A stretch of 64,000 nt of DNA from Shouchella patagoniensis. Lineage in GTDB: Bacteria > Bacillota > Bacilli > Bacillales > Bacillaceae_D. This document shows, in pieces, positions 29,547 to 38,827 of the stretch (position 1 is its first letter; each line of letters starts with the position of its first letter). The notes beneath the pieces are model-generated. The model searched no databases. It had not been told where the DNA came from and saw only the letters and a program-made list of their open reading frames with translations. The stretch spans positions 370,565-434,564 of the forward strand of contig NZ_KV917377.1 of the NCBI RefSeq assembly GCF_002019705.1, read 5' to 3'. The position numbers were made by a program, and so were the translations under genes.

Positions 29547-30617
29547 ATGTCCGTATTTGCTAAATTAAATCAACAGGTATTAAAAGATGAAACGAAACAA
29601 ATGAACCATTTTTCAGCCCGTTACAAGCGGTATAACGAGATGCCTGCATTTATACAAGATTACATCAAACATATTGCCGCCCTAGGCTATAGTTCAGCCA
29701 CGATACAGCGGTATTTATATGACTACGTTGATTTTTTTTCATATGTAAAGAGGCATTCTGATGAAAATGTGTTTAACTCAAAAGAAATAGACATCCTTGA
29801 TTTCTCTCAATTAAATGAACAAGGAATTGAACATTATGTCTCTTATCTATCGCTTGAGGTACAAAATGAAGCAAAAACAATCAACCGTAAATTATCAGCA
29901 CTTCAATCATTGTTTGCTTACTTAGTAAAAAATCATGGCTTATCTCAAAATCCCGTCTTACAAGTTACGAGACCAAAAATGAAAAAACGTGATCCTGTAT
30001 ATTTAACGGTTAGCGAGATTAAAGAGATTACTGATTTGATCTTATCTGATAAAGGCCTCTCCACTCGCCAAAAAAGTTATCACAAACGTCTTCATTTACG
30101 AGATTACGCGATTATGATGACTCTCGCTCGAACAGGTCTGCGGATTTCCGAATTAGCAAGCCTTCGCTATTCTCAATTTGATACATTTCGTAATGAACTA
30201 ATTGTCTACGGAAAAGGAAATAAAGAACGGGTCATCCCATTACCGACTGATTTAGTTAACATAATAAATAATTATGTTAACTCACTGCCCGATCATATAA
30301 AACCTGCAGGTGCAAAACCATTATTTATTGGCTTTGATTTCAAAACTGGTATGTATACATCTTCTCTATCAGTCAGCGCACTTCAAAAAATGATTCAACG
30401 ACAGTTTCTACGCGCCTCAAAAGAACTACCTTCTTTTCGAGATCGTGCTTTATCTGCTCATAAATTGCGTCATAGCTTTGCGACAGCGCTAGTTAAGAAC
30501 GGAATTGATGTATTAACCATTCAACAACTTTTGGGACATAGTTCAGTCGCGACCACACAAGTATATGCCCATGTTCATCAGGATGCGAAGCGACATGCAA
30601 TGAATCAATTTAATTAA
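29547..30617 (+). CDS. XerS-like tyrosine recombinase
   Basis: A 356-residue site-specific recombinase. A SAM-like N-terminal domain covers about residues 30-132, and the catalytic domain has all active residues: R199 (TGLRISE), K223 (YGKGNKERVIP), H305 and R308 (SAHKLRHS), H331 (LLGHSS) and Y340 (TTQVYAH). The length and the long insert before the first catalytic arginine fit XerS, the single chromosome-dimer recombinase of streptococci, homologues of which are annotated in Bacillaceae beside XerC/XerD. GAGGTG precedes the ATG. There are no phage or transposon genes next to it. A role in dimer resolution is inferred; integration of a lost element is the alternative. Confidence 0.85.
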   Translation: MSVFAKLNQQVLKDETKQMNHFSARYKRYNEMPAFIQDYIKHIAALGYSSATIQRYLYDYVDFFSYVKRHSDENVFNSKEIDILDFSQLNEQGIEHYVSYLSLEVQNEAKTINRKLSALQSLFAYLVKNHGLSQNPVLQVTRPKMKKRDPVYLTVSEIKEITDLILSDKGLSTRQKSYHKRLHLRDYAIMMTLARTGLRISELASLRYSQFDTFRNELIVYGKGNKERVIPLPTDLVNIINNYVNSLPDHIKPAGAKPLFIGFDFKTGMYTSSLSVSALQKMIQRQFLRASKELPSFRDRALSAHKLRHSFATALVKNGIDVLTIQQLLGHSSVATTQVYAHVHQDAKRHAMNQFN

Positions 30618-30799
30618 TTTTAAAAATTTTTTTTCCGTGCATACTATGCCAAGCCTTGGTTACACTACAACCAACTCGCTTTACGATCTGCTAACTATTA
30701 CCAGTAACTAATAGCTAGCTTGACAAGCACAACAGCCCTGAACGAATGGGAACAACGTCCATTTGTTTAGGCAGTATAATGGAAAAGGAGCGTAATGGC

Positions 30800-31438
30800 A
30801 TGTTTTCGTTTTTTATCCACGCCTTTGTGTCTATCTTTACAATCTTGAACCCAATTGCAAACATCCCGCTGTATTTAGGGTTTTCTAAGAATCAAGATGT
30901 AAAAGAAATGAAGCAAATTGCACTTAAAGCTATTATGATAGCTCTGGGTATATTGACGACTTTTCTGCTGCTCGGTCAATTTTTATTTTCGCTGTTTCAC
31001 ATCTCGATAACTAGTTTACGTGTAATCGGAGGCATTATTATATTCGGAATTGGTTACCACCTCATTCGCTCAAAGAATATAAAGAGCCCCTATTTGCATC
31101 CAAAGGAACAAAGAAAGAAAAGGGATGCTCCTTACATGTCAATATGGGCTCCTACTGGCCCTGCTACAGTAGAAACAGTGAAACGTTTAACATTAAGTCA
31201 ACGCAATCGCTGGGTACATTTGAGCAATATCTGTATCACTTTTATTGCATTTTGTTTTGTAATTACAATTACAGCTGGTGGGTTATTTCTAGCTAAATGG
31301 TTACAAGGTCAATCAGCTAGTACAGGGCTGTTCGTTTTTACGAAACTTGCAGGCTTTTTATTAACTGTCATTGCACTTGAAATGCTTTTAACTGGTTTGA
31401 CAGATATACTCCCTGTTATTGAACGAAAAACGGCATGA
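30800..31438 (+). CDS. MarC-family (UPF0056) membrane protein
   Basis: A 212-residue protein with six membrane segments. FVSIFTILNPIANIPLYLGF at residues 8-27 and LRVIGGIIIFGIGYHLI in the third helix are the MarC signatures; the APTGPATVE... segment follows the central loop. ATG 30800 is chosen because AAAGGAG lies nine bases upstream. MarC proteins are widespread inner-membrane proteins without established function; the early link to multiple antibiotic resistance was not borne out. A strong terminator follows. Confidence 0.9.
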   Translation: MFSFFIHAFVSIFTILNPIANIPLYLGFSKNQDVKEMKQIALKAIMIALGILTTFLLLGQFLFSLFHISITSLRVIGGIIIFGIGYHLIRSKNIKSPYLHPKEQRKKRDAPYMSIWAPTGPATVETVKRLTLSQRNRWVHLSNICITFIAFCFVITITAGGLFLAKWLQGQSASTGLFVFTKLAGFLLTVIALEMLLTGLTDILPVIERKTA

Positions 31439-31480
31439 ATTAGAGCCACTTTCCTTATAAGGAAAGTGGCTCTAATTATT
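31438..31480 (+). terminator. Terminator of marC-like gene
   Basis: A perfect 40-bp palindrome (31438-31477), arms reading AATTAGAGCCACTTTCCTTA, followed by TTTT. It begins within the stop codon. Confidence 0.9.
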
Positions 31481-31531
31481 TTCCCAATCTACTCCCACCA
31501 TTCTTTTCTCATAATTTATTCTTTTCTAGTG

Positions 31532-31547
31532 TATTGTTATTACAATA
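31532..31547. promoter_or_regulatory. Inverted repeat upstream of the PepSY operon
   Basis: TATTGT and ACAATA flank a 4-base spacer about 30 bases before the PepSY-gene start, where an operator or promoter would lie. The cognate regulator is not known. Confidence 0.35.
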
Positions 31548-31577
31548 GTTAATACATCATTACAAAAGAAAAGAGGA

Positions 31578-32592
31578 ATGGCGTTGACTAAAAGGTCTGA
31601 GTCAGCAAGTCATAACGTTTATCGAACAATTTGGCGATGGCATTTTTATGCCGGGTTAATCATTGCTCCAGTTTTATTAATTCTAGCTATAACTGGTGGA
31701 ATCTACTTGTTTAAAGGAAATATTGAAGCGGTTATTTACAGTGATTATTATGAAGTTGAACCCAACACTACTGAAACCGTATTCTCTCCAAGTGAGCTGA
31801 TTGAGAGTGCTATAACCGCTTACGATCATGTTGATTCAGTCATTTCTTATAGCCCGAATGAAGTTGCTACTAAGTCGGTTGAAGTGGGCGTGATTTTTCA
31901 AGACGGTTCTTCTGGAACCATCTTTATGGATCCTTATTCAGGTGAGGAATTAGGTCTACTTCTCGACAACGAGCGGGTTATCGATCGTTTAATTGAGCTA
32001 CATAGCGAACTCATGGCAGGTACATTCGGTGATCGACTCGTGGAACTAGCCGCATCTTGGACCATTATCTTAATGATAAGCGGTGTATATCTTTGGTGGC
32101 CTTGATCGTAACATGCACCCTAGTTTCACCGCTTATTTTCCGAAAAGCGACTCGGGGTCTTTTACTCTATCTGCTTTTCCAAATAAAGCACAAGATGAAG
32201 CGACAATGTACATTGACCAATATACTGGAGCAGTGCTGGCTGATTACCGTTACGCTGATTACGGGTTTATTGGAAAAGTGATGGCTACTGGTATTACAAT
32301 TCACAAAGGGTTAGAATTCGGAATTGCCAATCAACTTTTTGACCTTCTTATTTGTATTGGTTTAATATGGATTATCATCTCTGGTTTTTTCTTGTGGCGA
32401 CGTCGCAAACCGCAAGGGCATATTGGTGCCCCAAGAGCAATTTCCGTTCGCCGTATTCGCGTATTAATTATTACGCTGGCCCTATTGGTGCTTATTTTCC
32501 CGCTAGTTGCCATCTCACTAGTCCTTGTGTTCGCTATTGATTATCTACTGATCCAAAAAATTGAGCGGCTGAAGAATTATTTTCAAGCTTAG
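31578..32592 (+). pseudogene. PepSY-associated membrane protein, pseudogene with internal deletion
   Basis: The first part reads YRTIWRWHFYAGLIIAPVLL..GGIYLFK through MISGVYLWWP and then stops at 32105. The remaining family sequence resumes in another frame from about 32104 (DRNMHPSFTAYFPKSDSGS..DEATMYIDQYTGAVLADYRYAD..GKVMATGITIHKGLEFGIANQL, then a last helix pair). The summed length is about 340 residues against some 450 for the family, so roughly 100 residues between SGVYLWWP and the second PepSY part were deleted and the frame was broken. Start may be TTG 31584, better spaced from AAGAGG. Its operon partner is also broken. Confidence 0.88.
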
Positions 32593-32604
32593 GAGGCAGG
32601 AATT

Positions 32605-33063
32605 TTGCGCTTTGTATTCATGGTAATGTTTTTTGTTGTTCTTTTGTCCGGCTGTGCGATTAATAGTAATAACCATGAATCCTACACGGATTTTAAACCG
32701 CTAGAAGTAAGCGTCCACCTATCAGATACTATCAATGAAGGTGGCGATCAAAAAATCTTCGCATTTGTTTCACAAGATAATCAAGACATTTCAAATGCAG
32801 AACTAGTCAGATTCGAAGTTTGATCGAATAACCATAATCAACATGAATGGATTACTGCAACTTCCGAGGGCGATGGTGTATACTCTGCAGACATTCATTT
32901 TACTGAAGAAGGCCTTTATTTCGCAAAGGCATTAACACAAGTCGGAGATTTATTTGCAATGCCTACAAAACGATTCGCAGTCGGCAAACTAACCCCAGAA
33001 GAAGCTCGTGTTTTAATAGAAGGCAGCAAACAGACCTATTCCAGCGACCACTCTCACCATTAA
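32605..33063 (+). pseudogene. YtkA-like lipoprotein, interrupted by an in-frame TGA
   Basis: TTG 32605 follows GGAGGCAGG. The product begins with a lipoprotein signal (MRFVFMVMFFVVLLSGC) and a YtkA-like domain (LEVSVHLSDTINEGGDQKIF), reaches LVRFEV and meets TGA at 32821-32823. The same frame then continues the domain (SNNHNQHEWITATSEGDGVYSAD..GLYFAKALTQVG) to a TAA at 33061. A tryptophan is expected at the TGA, so one TGG-to-TGA change explains it. It was co-transcribed with the PepSY gene 12 bases upstream. A sequencing error or stop read-through cannot be excluded. Confidence 0.85.
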
Positions 33064-33092
33064 GAAAAACCAGCTTAAAGGCTGGTTTTTCT
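33063..33092. terminator. Bidirectional terminator
   Basis: AGAAAAACCAGC pairs perfectly with GCTGGTTTTTCT around a 6-nt loop, between the convergent YtkA-like and M32 genes. Confidence 0.92.
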
Positions 33093-33094
33093 AA

Positions 33095-34591
33095 TTATAG
33101 TTCATACAAACGACTATACTTTTCGGTTAAGTAGTTAAAAAGAGGTTGAGCATCAATTCCAGCACCAGTGATATCGTGTAAAATTTCTTTTGGTTTTTTT
33201 AGCTTACCAAATTGATGAACGTGTTCCGTAAGCCATTCTCTAATAACATGAAGCTGGTTTGTTCGAATCAATTCATCGAAGTTAGGTAAGTCTTTGAGAA
33301 TCGCTTCTTTAAGTTGTGCTGCATATATAAGACCTAATGCATACGATGGAAAGTAGCCAAATAAACCGGCGGACCAATGAACATCTTGGAGAACTCCCTC
33401 TCCATCATGCCCTGGTTGAATTCCGAAGTATTCTTCCATCTTTTTGTTCCAAAGTGTTGGTAGATCTTTTACTTCAATCGACCCATCAAACAATCCCTTT
33501 TCAAGCTCGTATCGCAAAATAATATGCAGACAATACGTCAATTCATCTGCTTCAATTCGAATAAGTGAAGGTTTTGCTTCATTTAAAGCGAAATAAAATG
33601 TTTCTAAAGAAACGTCATCAAACTGACCACTTGAATATTGTTTTAAGACTGGGTAAGATGTTTCCCAGAATGGAAGGGCTTGGCCGACGAATTTTTCCCA
33701 AAAAAGGGACTGAGACTCATGAATACCCATTGATGTCCCTGAAGCAAGAGGTGTCCCCATTAATTTCGCATCAATATTTTGTTCATAGAGAGCATGCCCT
33801 CCCTCATGAACTGTGCCTAAAAGGGCAACACGAAAGTCACTTTCATCATATTTTGTCGTGACTCGGACATCATTGGGGTTAATTCCAATAGCAAATGGAT
33901 GAACGGTTTCATTTAAGCGTCCACGCTCAAAGTCGTACCCCATTGTCTCAAGAATGGAGGAGCTTAATTCCTCCTGTGCTTTCTTAGGAAAATGAATAAA
34001 TAAAGAAGTAGTATCAGGCTTTTTCTTAGAAGCTGTTACCTTTTTAACTAGTGGGATTAGCTTCTCTTTCAAATCATTAAAAACGACATCCAATGTTTCT
34101 GTATAAACACCAGGTTCGTAATCATCTAGTAAAGTATTATAAGGGTGCCCTTCATAACCAAGGTAATCAATAAACTTCCGATTGAATGTAACTAATTTTT
34201 CTAAATATGGTTGAAACAGTGAAAAATCGCCTTTTTCTTTCGCTTCTTCCCAAACTGATTCAGCTTCTGCTTGCAACATTACATATGCTTTATATTCATC
34301 TGCTGGAATCTTCGTATTACGATCATAAAATTTTTGAGTTACTTCTACTGATTTGGCAACGATTTCAGAGAGATTTGATTTTAATTGCAGCTCTTCTAAT
34401 AAACGTTTCATTTCAGTTGAAGTTGACATCGCAAACACTTCACTTGAAAGAGTGCCCATGACCTCCGAGCGTTGACCAATTGATTTCTTAGGAGCGCCTG
34501 TGCGAGAGTCCCACGCCATTAATGATAGTGCTTGAGAATAATGATTCATCTTTTTTACTAACTCCATAAATTCTGTTTCGACATTTTTCAT
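33095..34591 (-). CDS. Metallocarboxypeptidase, M32 family
   Basis: A 498-residue cytosolic zinc carboxypeptidase of the Taq family (B. subtilis YpwA type). The zinc motif HEGGH is at residues 262-266 and the third ligand region GIHESQSLFWE follows about 30 residues later; DPELTYCLHIILRYELEKGLF-type sequence (EADELTYCLHIILR) is also present. It trims C-terminal residues from peptides. AAAGGGG lies before the ATG. It is a single gene with its own terminator. Confidence 0.95.
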   Translation of the reverse strand: MKNVETEFMELVKKMNHYSQALSLMAWDSRTGAPKKSIGQRSEVMGTLSSEVFAMSTSTEMKRLLEELQLKSNLSEIVAKSVEVTQKFYDRNTKIPADEYKAYVMLQAEAESVWEEAKEKGDFSLFQPYLEKLVTFNRKFIDYLGYEGHPYNTLLDDYEPGVYTETLDVVFNDLKEKLIPLVKKVTASKKKPDTTSLFIHFPKKAQEELSSSILETMGYDFERGRLNETVHPFAIGINPNDVRVTTKYDESDFRVALLGTVHEGGHALYEQNIDAKLMGTPLASGTSMGIHESQSLFWEKFVGQALPFWETSYPVLKQYSSGQFDDVSLETFYFALNEAKPSLIRIEADELTYCLHIILRYELEKGLFDGSIEVKDLPTLWNKKMEEYFGIQPGHDGEGVLQDVHWSAGLFGYFPSYALGLIYAAQLKEAILKDLPNFDELIRTNQLHVIREWLTEHVHQFGKLKKPKEILHDITGAGIDAQPLFNYLTEKYSRLYEL

Positions 34592-34705
34592 TTCACATAA
34601 CCCCTTTCTTTCCTTATAGAATAGCAGTCTTCTTTACTATAAGACAACTACTATGACTGATAACACATCAATATGTTAAAATGAGCAAGTTAGGAGTGGT
34701 CTACG

Positions 34706-35014
34706 GTGAAATTAATGATTACTGAAAGAGCAGCAAATTTTTATAAAAAAGAAATGGATTTAAATAGTGGGGATATTCTCCGACTCTATGTTCGTGTTGG
34801 TGGAATTGGTTCTGGTGGATTCTCAATTGGAATTATGCACGAGCAAGAGTGGCGAGGGTCTTTTTCTGTGGAACAAAGCGGTATCCTATTCGCTGTGACA
34901 GAAGATGATTTTTGGTATGTAGATGGAATGACAATTGATTATGATCAAGATATGGATATGGTAGTTTATCATCAACCGAAATTCGATGACCTTCATCATC
35001 CATTGCAAACATAA
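34706..35014 (+). CDS. HesB/YneR-like protein of the IscA fold, without cysteines
   Basis: A 102-residue protein starting MKLMITERAANFYKKEMDL, with LRLYVRVGGIGSGGFSIGI in the centre and DDFWYVDGMTIDYDQDMDMVV near residue 72. This is the beta-rich fold of IscA/HesB proteins in the YneR branch, which lacks the cluster-binding cysteines; none is present here. A cluster-carrying role is therefore unlikely and the function is unknown. GTG 34706 follows TAGGAGTGG. A perfect-stem terminator follows. Confidence 0.85.
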   Translation: MKLMITERAANFYKKEMDLNSGDILRLYVRVGGIGSGGFSIGIMHEQEWRGSFSVEQSGILFAVTEDDFWYVDGMTIDYDQDMDMVVYHQPKFDDLHHPLQT

Positions 35015-35021
35015 GAATCGT

Positions 35022-35058
35022 AATCAGGAAATGATTGTAATCATTTCCTGATTTTCTT
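35022..35058 (+). terminator. Terminator of the YneR-like gene
   Basis: A perfect 14-bp stem (AATCAGGAAATGAT with ATCATTTCCTGATT) with a TGTA loop is followed by TTCTTTC. Confidence 0.88.
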
Positions 35059-35106
35059 TCATACCAAATGGTACAGTACGTGTGTAAGAATGAAGGAGAA
35101 GGTAAA

Positions 35107-35859
35107 ATGGATCAAGATCGTATTATAGAAACGTGTTTACTCGCTGGAAAAATCATGCTACAAAGTGGAGCAGAGACAACACGAGTAGAAGATACAATGG
35201 AGCGACTCATTACAAAAGCGGCCGGTCTACCTCGTTCCCAACAAAACTATACATATGTGACCGTAAATGGCATTTTTGCCAAAATGGATTCTGGCCAAAC
35301 CAGTTTTGTTCGAATTGACCATCGTGATCATAATTTAGACAAAGTCTCAAAAGTTAACCAAATCTCTCGTTCTTACGCCGAAGGAAAAATGAATTGGCAA
35401 GAAGTAACTCTTGCTTTAGAAGCATTAGAAAAAGAAGAAATGTCGATTCCTCTATATTTAAAACTTTTGTGCACATCTGCATTGAGTGGGAGTATCATGC
35501 TCATTTTAGGGGGCGCATTCATTGACCTTCCAGCCGCAATGCTCGCTGGGCTAGTTTCTTATATTGTCTACTTATTATTATGGAATTTTGTTCAAGTTCC
35601 TTTTTTAAGTGAATATATCGGTACATTTGCAGGAGGCTTAGTTGGCTTTGCGCTCTCATTACTAATTGGAGAGAATTTGCATTTAATTATGATTGGCGCA
35701 GTGGTACCTCTTGTTCCTGGTATTGCCATCACAAATGCGATTCGTGACTTACTTGCAAAGCATTACATTTCAGGAAGCATCCGTGCCCTTGAAGGAATTC
35801 TAATTGCCGCCTCACTTGGCGCGGGTATAACAACTGTCTATTATCTTTTCATTATATAG
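35107..35859 (+). CDS. ThrE-family exporter, large subunit (DUF1212)
   Basis: A 250-residue protein with a soluble N-terminal half (CLLAGKIMLQSGAETTRVEDTMERL, residues 9-33, the DUF1212 hallmark) and a C-terminal membrane half with five helices containing GAVVPLVPGIAITNAIRDLL. The ThrE family exports threonine and serine; in Firmicutes the protein is split into this part and a small membrane partner, which follows 9 bases downstream. ATG 35107 is chosen because GAAGGAG lies upstream. Confidence 0.9.
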   Translation: MDQDRIIETCLLAGKIMLQSGAETTRVEDTMERLITKAAGLPRSQQNYTYVTVNGIFAKMDSGQTSFVRIDHRDHNLDKVSKVNQISRSYAEGKMNWQEVTLALEALEKEEMSIPLYLKLLCTSALSGSIMLILGGAFIDLPAAMLAGLVSYIVYLLLWNFVQVPFLSEYIGTFAGGLVGFALSLLIGENLHLIMIGAVVPLVPGIAITNAIRDLLAKHYISGSIRALEGILIAASLGAGITTVYYLFII

Positions 35860-35868
35860 GAGACATTT

Positions 35869-36330
35869 ATGCTGTCATTTTTGCTCACTCATACTATTTT
35901 TAGTTTTATGGCTTCAGTTTCATTTGCCGTAATCTGTAATGTGCCAAAAAGATCCATTCTTACTGGAGGGTTTGTAGGAATGATTGGCTGGCTCGGCTTT
36001 ATTTTACTCCAAGAAAACGAAATAGGCATTTTTAGATCAAGCCTTGTGTGCTCTTTATTGCTTGCTTTTGTAGGTTTTATAGCTGCCCGTATTCAAAAAG
36101 TGCCTTTTACAGTCTATTACATTCCTGGCATTGTACCAGTAGTTCCCGGCATTACGTTTTATGAAGCTTTTTATCAATTGCTTATAAGGGAATACCGTGA
36201 ATCTGCTTTTGTTTTGCTTGATGTTGCCTATAGTGCGGTTGGGTTAGCTAGTGGCCTTATTATTGCAGATGTCATTTATCGATACACAACAAAACCCTTT
36301 ATTAAACCTAAAAAAAACGAGCCGGCTTAA
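35869..36330 (+). CDS. ThrE-family exporter, small subunit (DUF3815)
   Basis: A 153-residue membrane protein with four to five helices and the family motif YYIPGIVPVVPGITFYEAFYQLL near residue 84, which mirrors GAVVPLVPGIAITNAI in the large subunit. A TAGGAG site overlaps the end of the large-subunit gene, so the two are coupled. Together they make a split ThrE/YjjP-YjjB type exporter. Substrate inferred from the family. Confidence 0.9.
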   Translation: MLSFLLTHTIFSFMASVSFAVICNVPKRSILTGGFVGMIGWLGFILLQENEIGIFRSSLVCSLLLAFVGFIAARIQKVPFTVYYIPGIVPVVPGITFYEAFYQLLIREYRESAFVLLDVAYSAVGLASGLIIADVIYRYTTKPFIKPKKNEPA

Positions 36331-36347
36331 ATTGCCGACTCGTTTTT
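36310..36347. terminator. Bidirectional terminator after thrE-like genes
   Basis: AAAACGAG..CGGC pairs with GCCG..CTCGTTTT around a TTAAATT loop, with A and T runs on the two sides, between convergent genes. Confidence 0.85.
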
Positions 36348-36622
36348 TATTGTAAATCATCTTCAGCTTCATTTAATTGATGTGTTGCTTGATCAAGCAA
36401 AGCGGACGAATGAGCAAAAAATGCCTCATCAATATTGTTTTGGTGTGCTAAAGCGCTTTTGAACTGTAATTCTGCCTGATGTAATGCATCATTAGCTGCT
36501 TTAATCTGTTCTTCATCCATACTACGAGTCGCTTGACCCACCATATGTTGAGCTGCTTGTATTGCTAACTCAATTTGTTTTAGGTCGCTGTATCCATAGT
36601 CATCTTTTGGATAATTGTTCAT
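36347..36622 (-). CDS. Small helical protein, possibly DUF2564
   Basis: A 91-residue, alanine- and glutamine-rich, cysteine-free protein (SDLKQIELAIQAAQHMVGQA.., ending LLDQATHQLNEAEDDLQ) predicted to be two or three helices. The pattern resembles the Bacillus DUF2564 family, of unknown function, but I am not certain. GGGGG precedes the ATG and the gene ends in the shared terminator. Confidence 0.65.
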   Translation of the reverse strand: MNNYPKDDYGYSDLKQIELAIQAAQHMVGQATRSMDEEQIKAANDALHQAELQFKSALAHQNNIDEAFFAHSSALLDQATHQLNEAEDDLQ

Positions 36623-36698
36623 TTTAATCCCCCTTTTTTATTAGAATAAACAAAAGGCGGAGGATTTATACTCTTGGTTTACATAATAATATTATGGT

Positions 36699-38210
36699 CT
36701 ACTTATTTTGCATCTCTACAAATACCGCAAACTCATTTTCTAATTTCTGATAGACTCGTTCATAAAGATTGTGCATTTCTTCGTATCGGGCATGGTTATC
36801 CTCATTTGGTATAAACACTTTATTGATAATCTGTTTTGAAGCAGAAAATAAATAATTCTCACCTATTGCGTGTTTAGCAAGTAAAACGGCCCCTAATGCA
36901 CTTGCGTGGTATGTTTCAGGTAAATGAATCTCTTTTCCAGTTATATCTGCAAGCATCTGTACCCATTCGTCAGAACGTGCAAATCCTCCTGAAGCTTGAA
37001 TAATTTCTAGCTCACCTATTGATTCTTGCAACCCTTTAACGATTGAATAAACACTGTATATTACACCTTCCATAACTGCTCTAGCGAAATGAGCCCGCTT
37101 ATGAATCATCGATACGCCTAAAAAGGATCCCCTTGCATCAGGATTCCAGTATGGTGCTCGCTCGCCATTTAAAAAAGGCAGAAACAATAGACCTTGTGAT
37201 CCTGCAGGTATCGTCATCGCTTCTTGTATAATTTGTTCAGTGGCACTCTTACCACCATCAATGTTCTTTAATTCCTTTGCAAACTCATTTAAATACCATT
37301 GCAAAGCGAGTCCACCATTATTTGTTGCACCGCCTGCAACCCAACTATCATCAGTAAGCACATAGCAAAATGTTCGCATATGCTCGTCTGTAATTGGTTT
37401 ATCTGCAATTGTTCGTACCGCACCACTCGTCCCAATTGTTACTGCAATCGTTCCTGGTTTTATCGCATTTGCTCCTACATTTGCTAAAACACCATCGCTT
37501 GCGCCTATAATAAAACGGCATTTATCAGTAAGCGATAAATCGAGTTGACGTTGAGATGTTAATGAAGGTAGTTCGTATGTAGTTGGAACAATCTCTGATA
37601 ATTGGTTATTATCGATTTCAATAAACTTTAAGATTTCTTCATCCCATTTTCGATCTTTTAAATGATACAATCCAGTTCCACTGGCTAATGATTGATCCAC
37701 AACATATATTCCGAATAGGCATTTACATAAGTATTCTTTTATAGATAGAAATTTAAACGCTTGTTTAAATATTTGTGGACGCTCAGTTCGAAGCCACTGA
37801 ATTTTGCCAATCCAAGACATTGGGTGGATTGGTGTCCCTGTCTTCTCATAAAAGTGTTTTCCTTTTGAGGAAGATTTGAGTTCTTTTATAAATGCTGCAC
37901 AACGATTATCTGCCCACGTAATTAAAGGTGTTAATGGAACGTTATTTTTATCAACGACCATTAAGGAATGCATTGCCGATGAAATCCCTATTAGACGTAT
38001 ATCTTCTTTGTTTATAGATGCTTGCTTGACTAATTCTCTTATTGTTTTTAAACAAGCAGCTACAATTACTTCGGGATCTTGTTCAGCAAAATCTGGCTTC
38101 TCTTTTATTAATGGGTATGTCACCTCATAATCATCGACTTGTTTGTTATCTTTAGAAAACAGAACGGCTTTTGTACTTGTCGTTCCTATATCTAGTCCAA
38201 TTGAATACAT
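36699..38210 (-). CDS. gntK: Gluconokinase (FGGY family)
   Basis: A 503-residue sugar kinase. The phosphate site is IGLDIGTTSTKAVLF at residues 4-18; ISSAMHSLMVVD, ITWADNR and TPIHPMSWIGKIQW follow, all in the order of Bacillus GntK, and the ATP site has GASDGVLANVGANAI and TIGTSGAVR. LFLPFLNGERAPYWNPDARG and ASGGFARSDEWVQMLADI complete the FGGY marks. It phosphorylates gluconate to 6-phosphogluconate. Unlike in B. subtilis it is not next to gntR, gntP or gntZ. AAGGGG lies before the ATG. Confidence 0.9.
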   Translation of the reverse strand: MYSIGLDIGTTSTKAVLFSKDNKQVDDYEVTYPLIKEKPDFAEQDPEVIVAACLKTIRELVKQASINKEDIRLIGISSAMHSLMVVDKNNVPLTPLITWADNRCAAFIKELKSSSKGKHFYEKTGTPIHPMSWIGKIQWLRTERPQIFKQAFKFLSIKEYLCKCLFGIYVVDQSLASGTGLYHLKDRKWDEEILKFIEIDNNQLSEIVPTTYELPSLTSQRQLDLSLTDKCRFIIGASDGVLANVGANAIKPGTIAVTIGTSGAVRTIADKPITDEHMRTFCYVLTDDSWVAGGATNNGGLALQWYLNEFAKELKNIDGGKSATEQIIQEAMTIPAGSQGLLFLPFLNGERAPYWNPDARGSFLGVSMIHKRAHFARAVMEGVIYSVYSIVKGLQESIGELEIIQASGGFARSDEWVQMLADITGKEIHLPETYHASALGAVLLAKHAIGENYLFSASKQIINKVFIPNEDNHARYEEMHNLYERVYQKLENEFAVFVEMQNK

Positions 38211-38304
38211 AGTTGTTAAATCCCCTTCCTGACTGATCTACCTTCTATCATTACGTAAAAAAGTATATTTGTCACGGGGATATGATAAAAAGAGGAAAAA
38301 AGTG

Positions 38305-38598
38305 CTAAAAAGTAATTTCTCTCCGTTGTGCTCCTAGCTCAATAAACCAGTCTGAATCTCCAAGTTCAAGTGCTAATAATTGCATGCTATGATAATCCTC
38401 ATCTTTTAACGTAACAGGAGCCAACGTAACGTCCTTTTGATAGATTAAAATAGGTTCCTGTGATCGTTCTGGTTCTAGGGAATAGAAATAATATGTTTGG
38501 AATGACTTATCCTTACATGAAAAAGATTTGTTCTTTTCGATCCATCCGAGTATTTTTTTTGTACCACGTTTTATAATTACCCAAGATCCATCAATCAT
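38305..38598 (-). CDS. Hypothetical protein, possibly IDEAL-domain (97 aa)
   Basis: A 97-residue soluble protein (MIDGSWVIIKRGTKKILGWI at the start). The C-terminal part LLALELGDSDWFIELGAQRREI resembles the short IDEAL motif, in which a D-x-x-WF/F-x-x-L pattern follows an acidic helix, found in Bacillus YpiB and ComK-like proteins. AAAAGGAG precedes the ATG. The gene stands alone. Function unknown; the domain link is tentative. Confidence 0.65.
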   Translation of the reverse strand: MIDGSWVIIKRGTKKILGWIEKNKSFSCKDKSFQTYYFYSLEPERSQEPILIYQKDVTLAPVTLKDEDYHSMQLLALELGDSDWFIELGAQRREITF

Positions 38599-38704
38599 GA
38601 AGATACACTCCTTTTGCTGTAGTGTATCTCTTTTTGGTTTTGTTTATGTTCTTTTTTATAAAAATATTACGGTAAATGAAATTATAGGCTTAAGCGAAAC
38701 ACTT

Positions 38705-38748
38705 ATAAAAAATAACTAACTCAAGTGAAATATACTTGAGTTAGTTAT
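38705..38748 (-). terminator. Terminator of the 95-residue membrane protein gene
   Basis: A perfect 15-bp stem (ATAACTAACTCAAGT, 38712-38726, with 38734-38748); the minus-strand side ends in a run of six T. Confidence 0.88.
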
Positions 38749-38827
38749 CACTCCACTCCTCATTCTCAAGACTTCGGACCACTTCAATCGATTTTTTCCT
38801 ATTGTGCTTATATAGTTGCTCTCGTTT

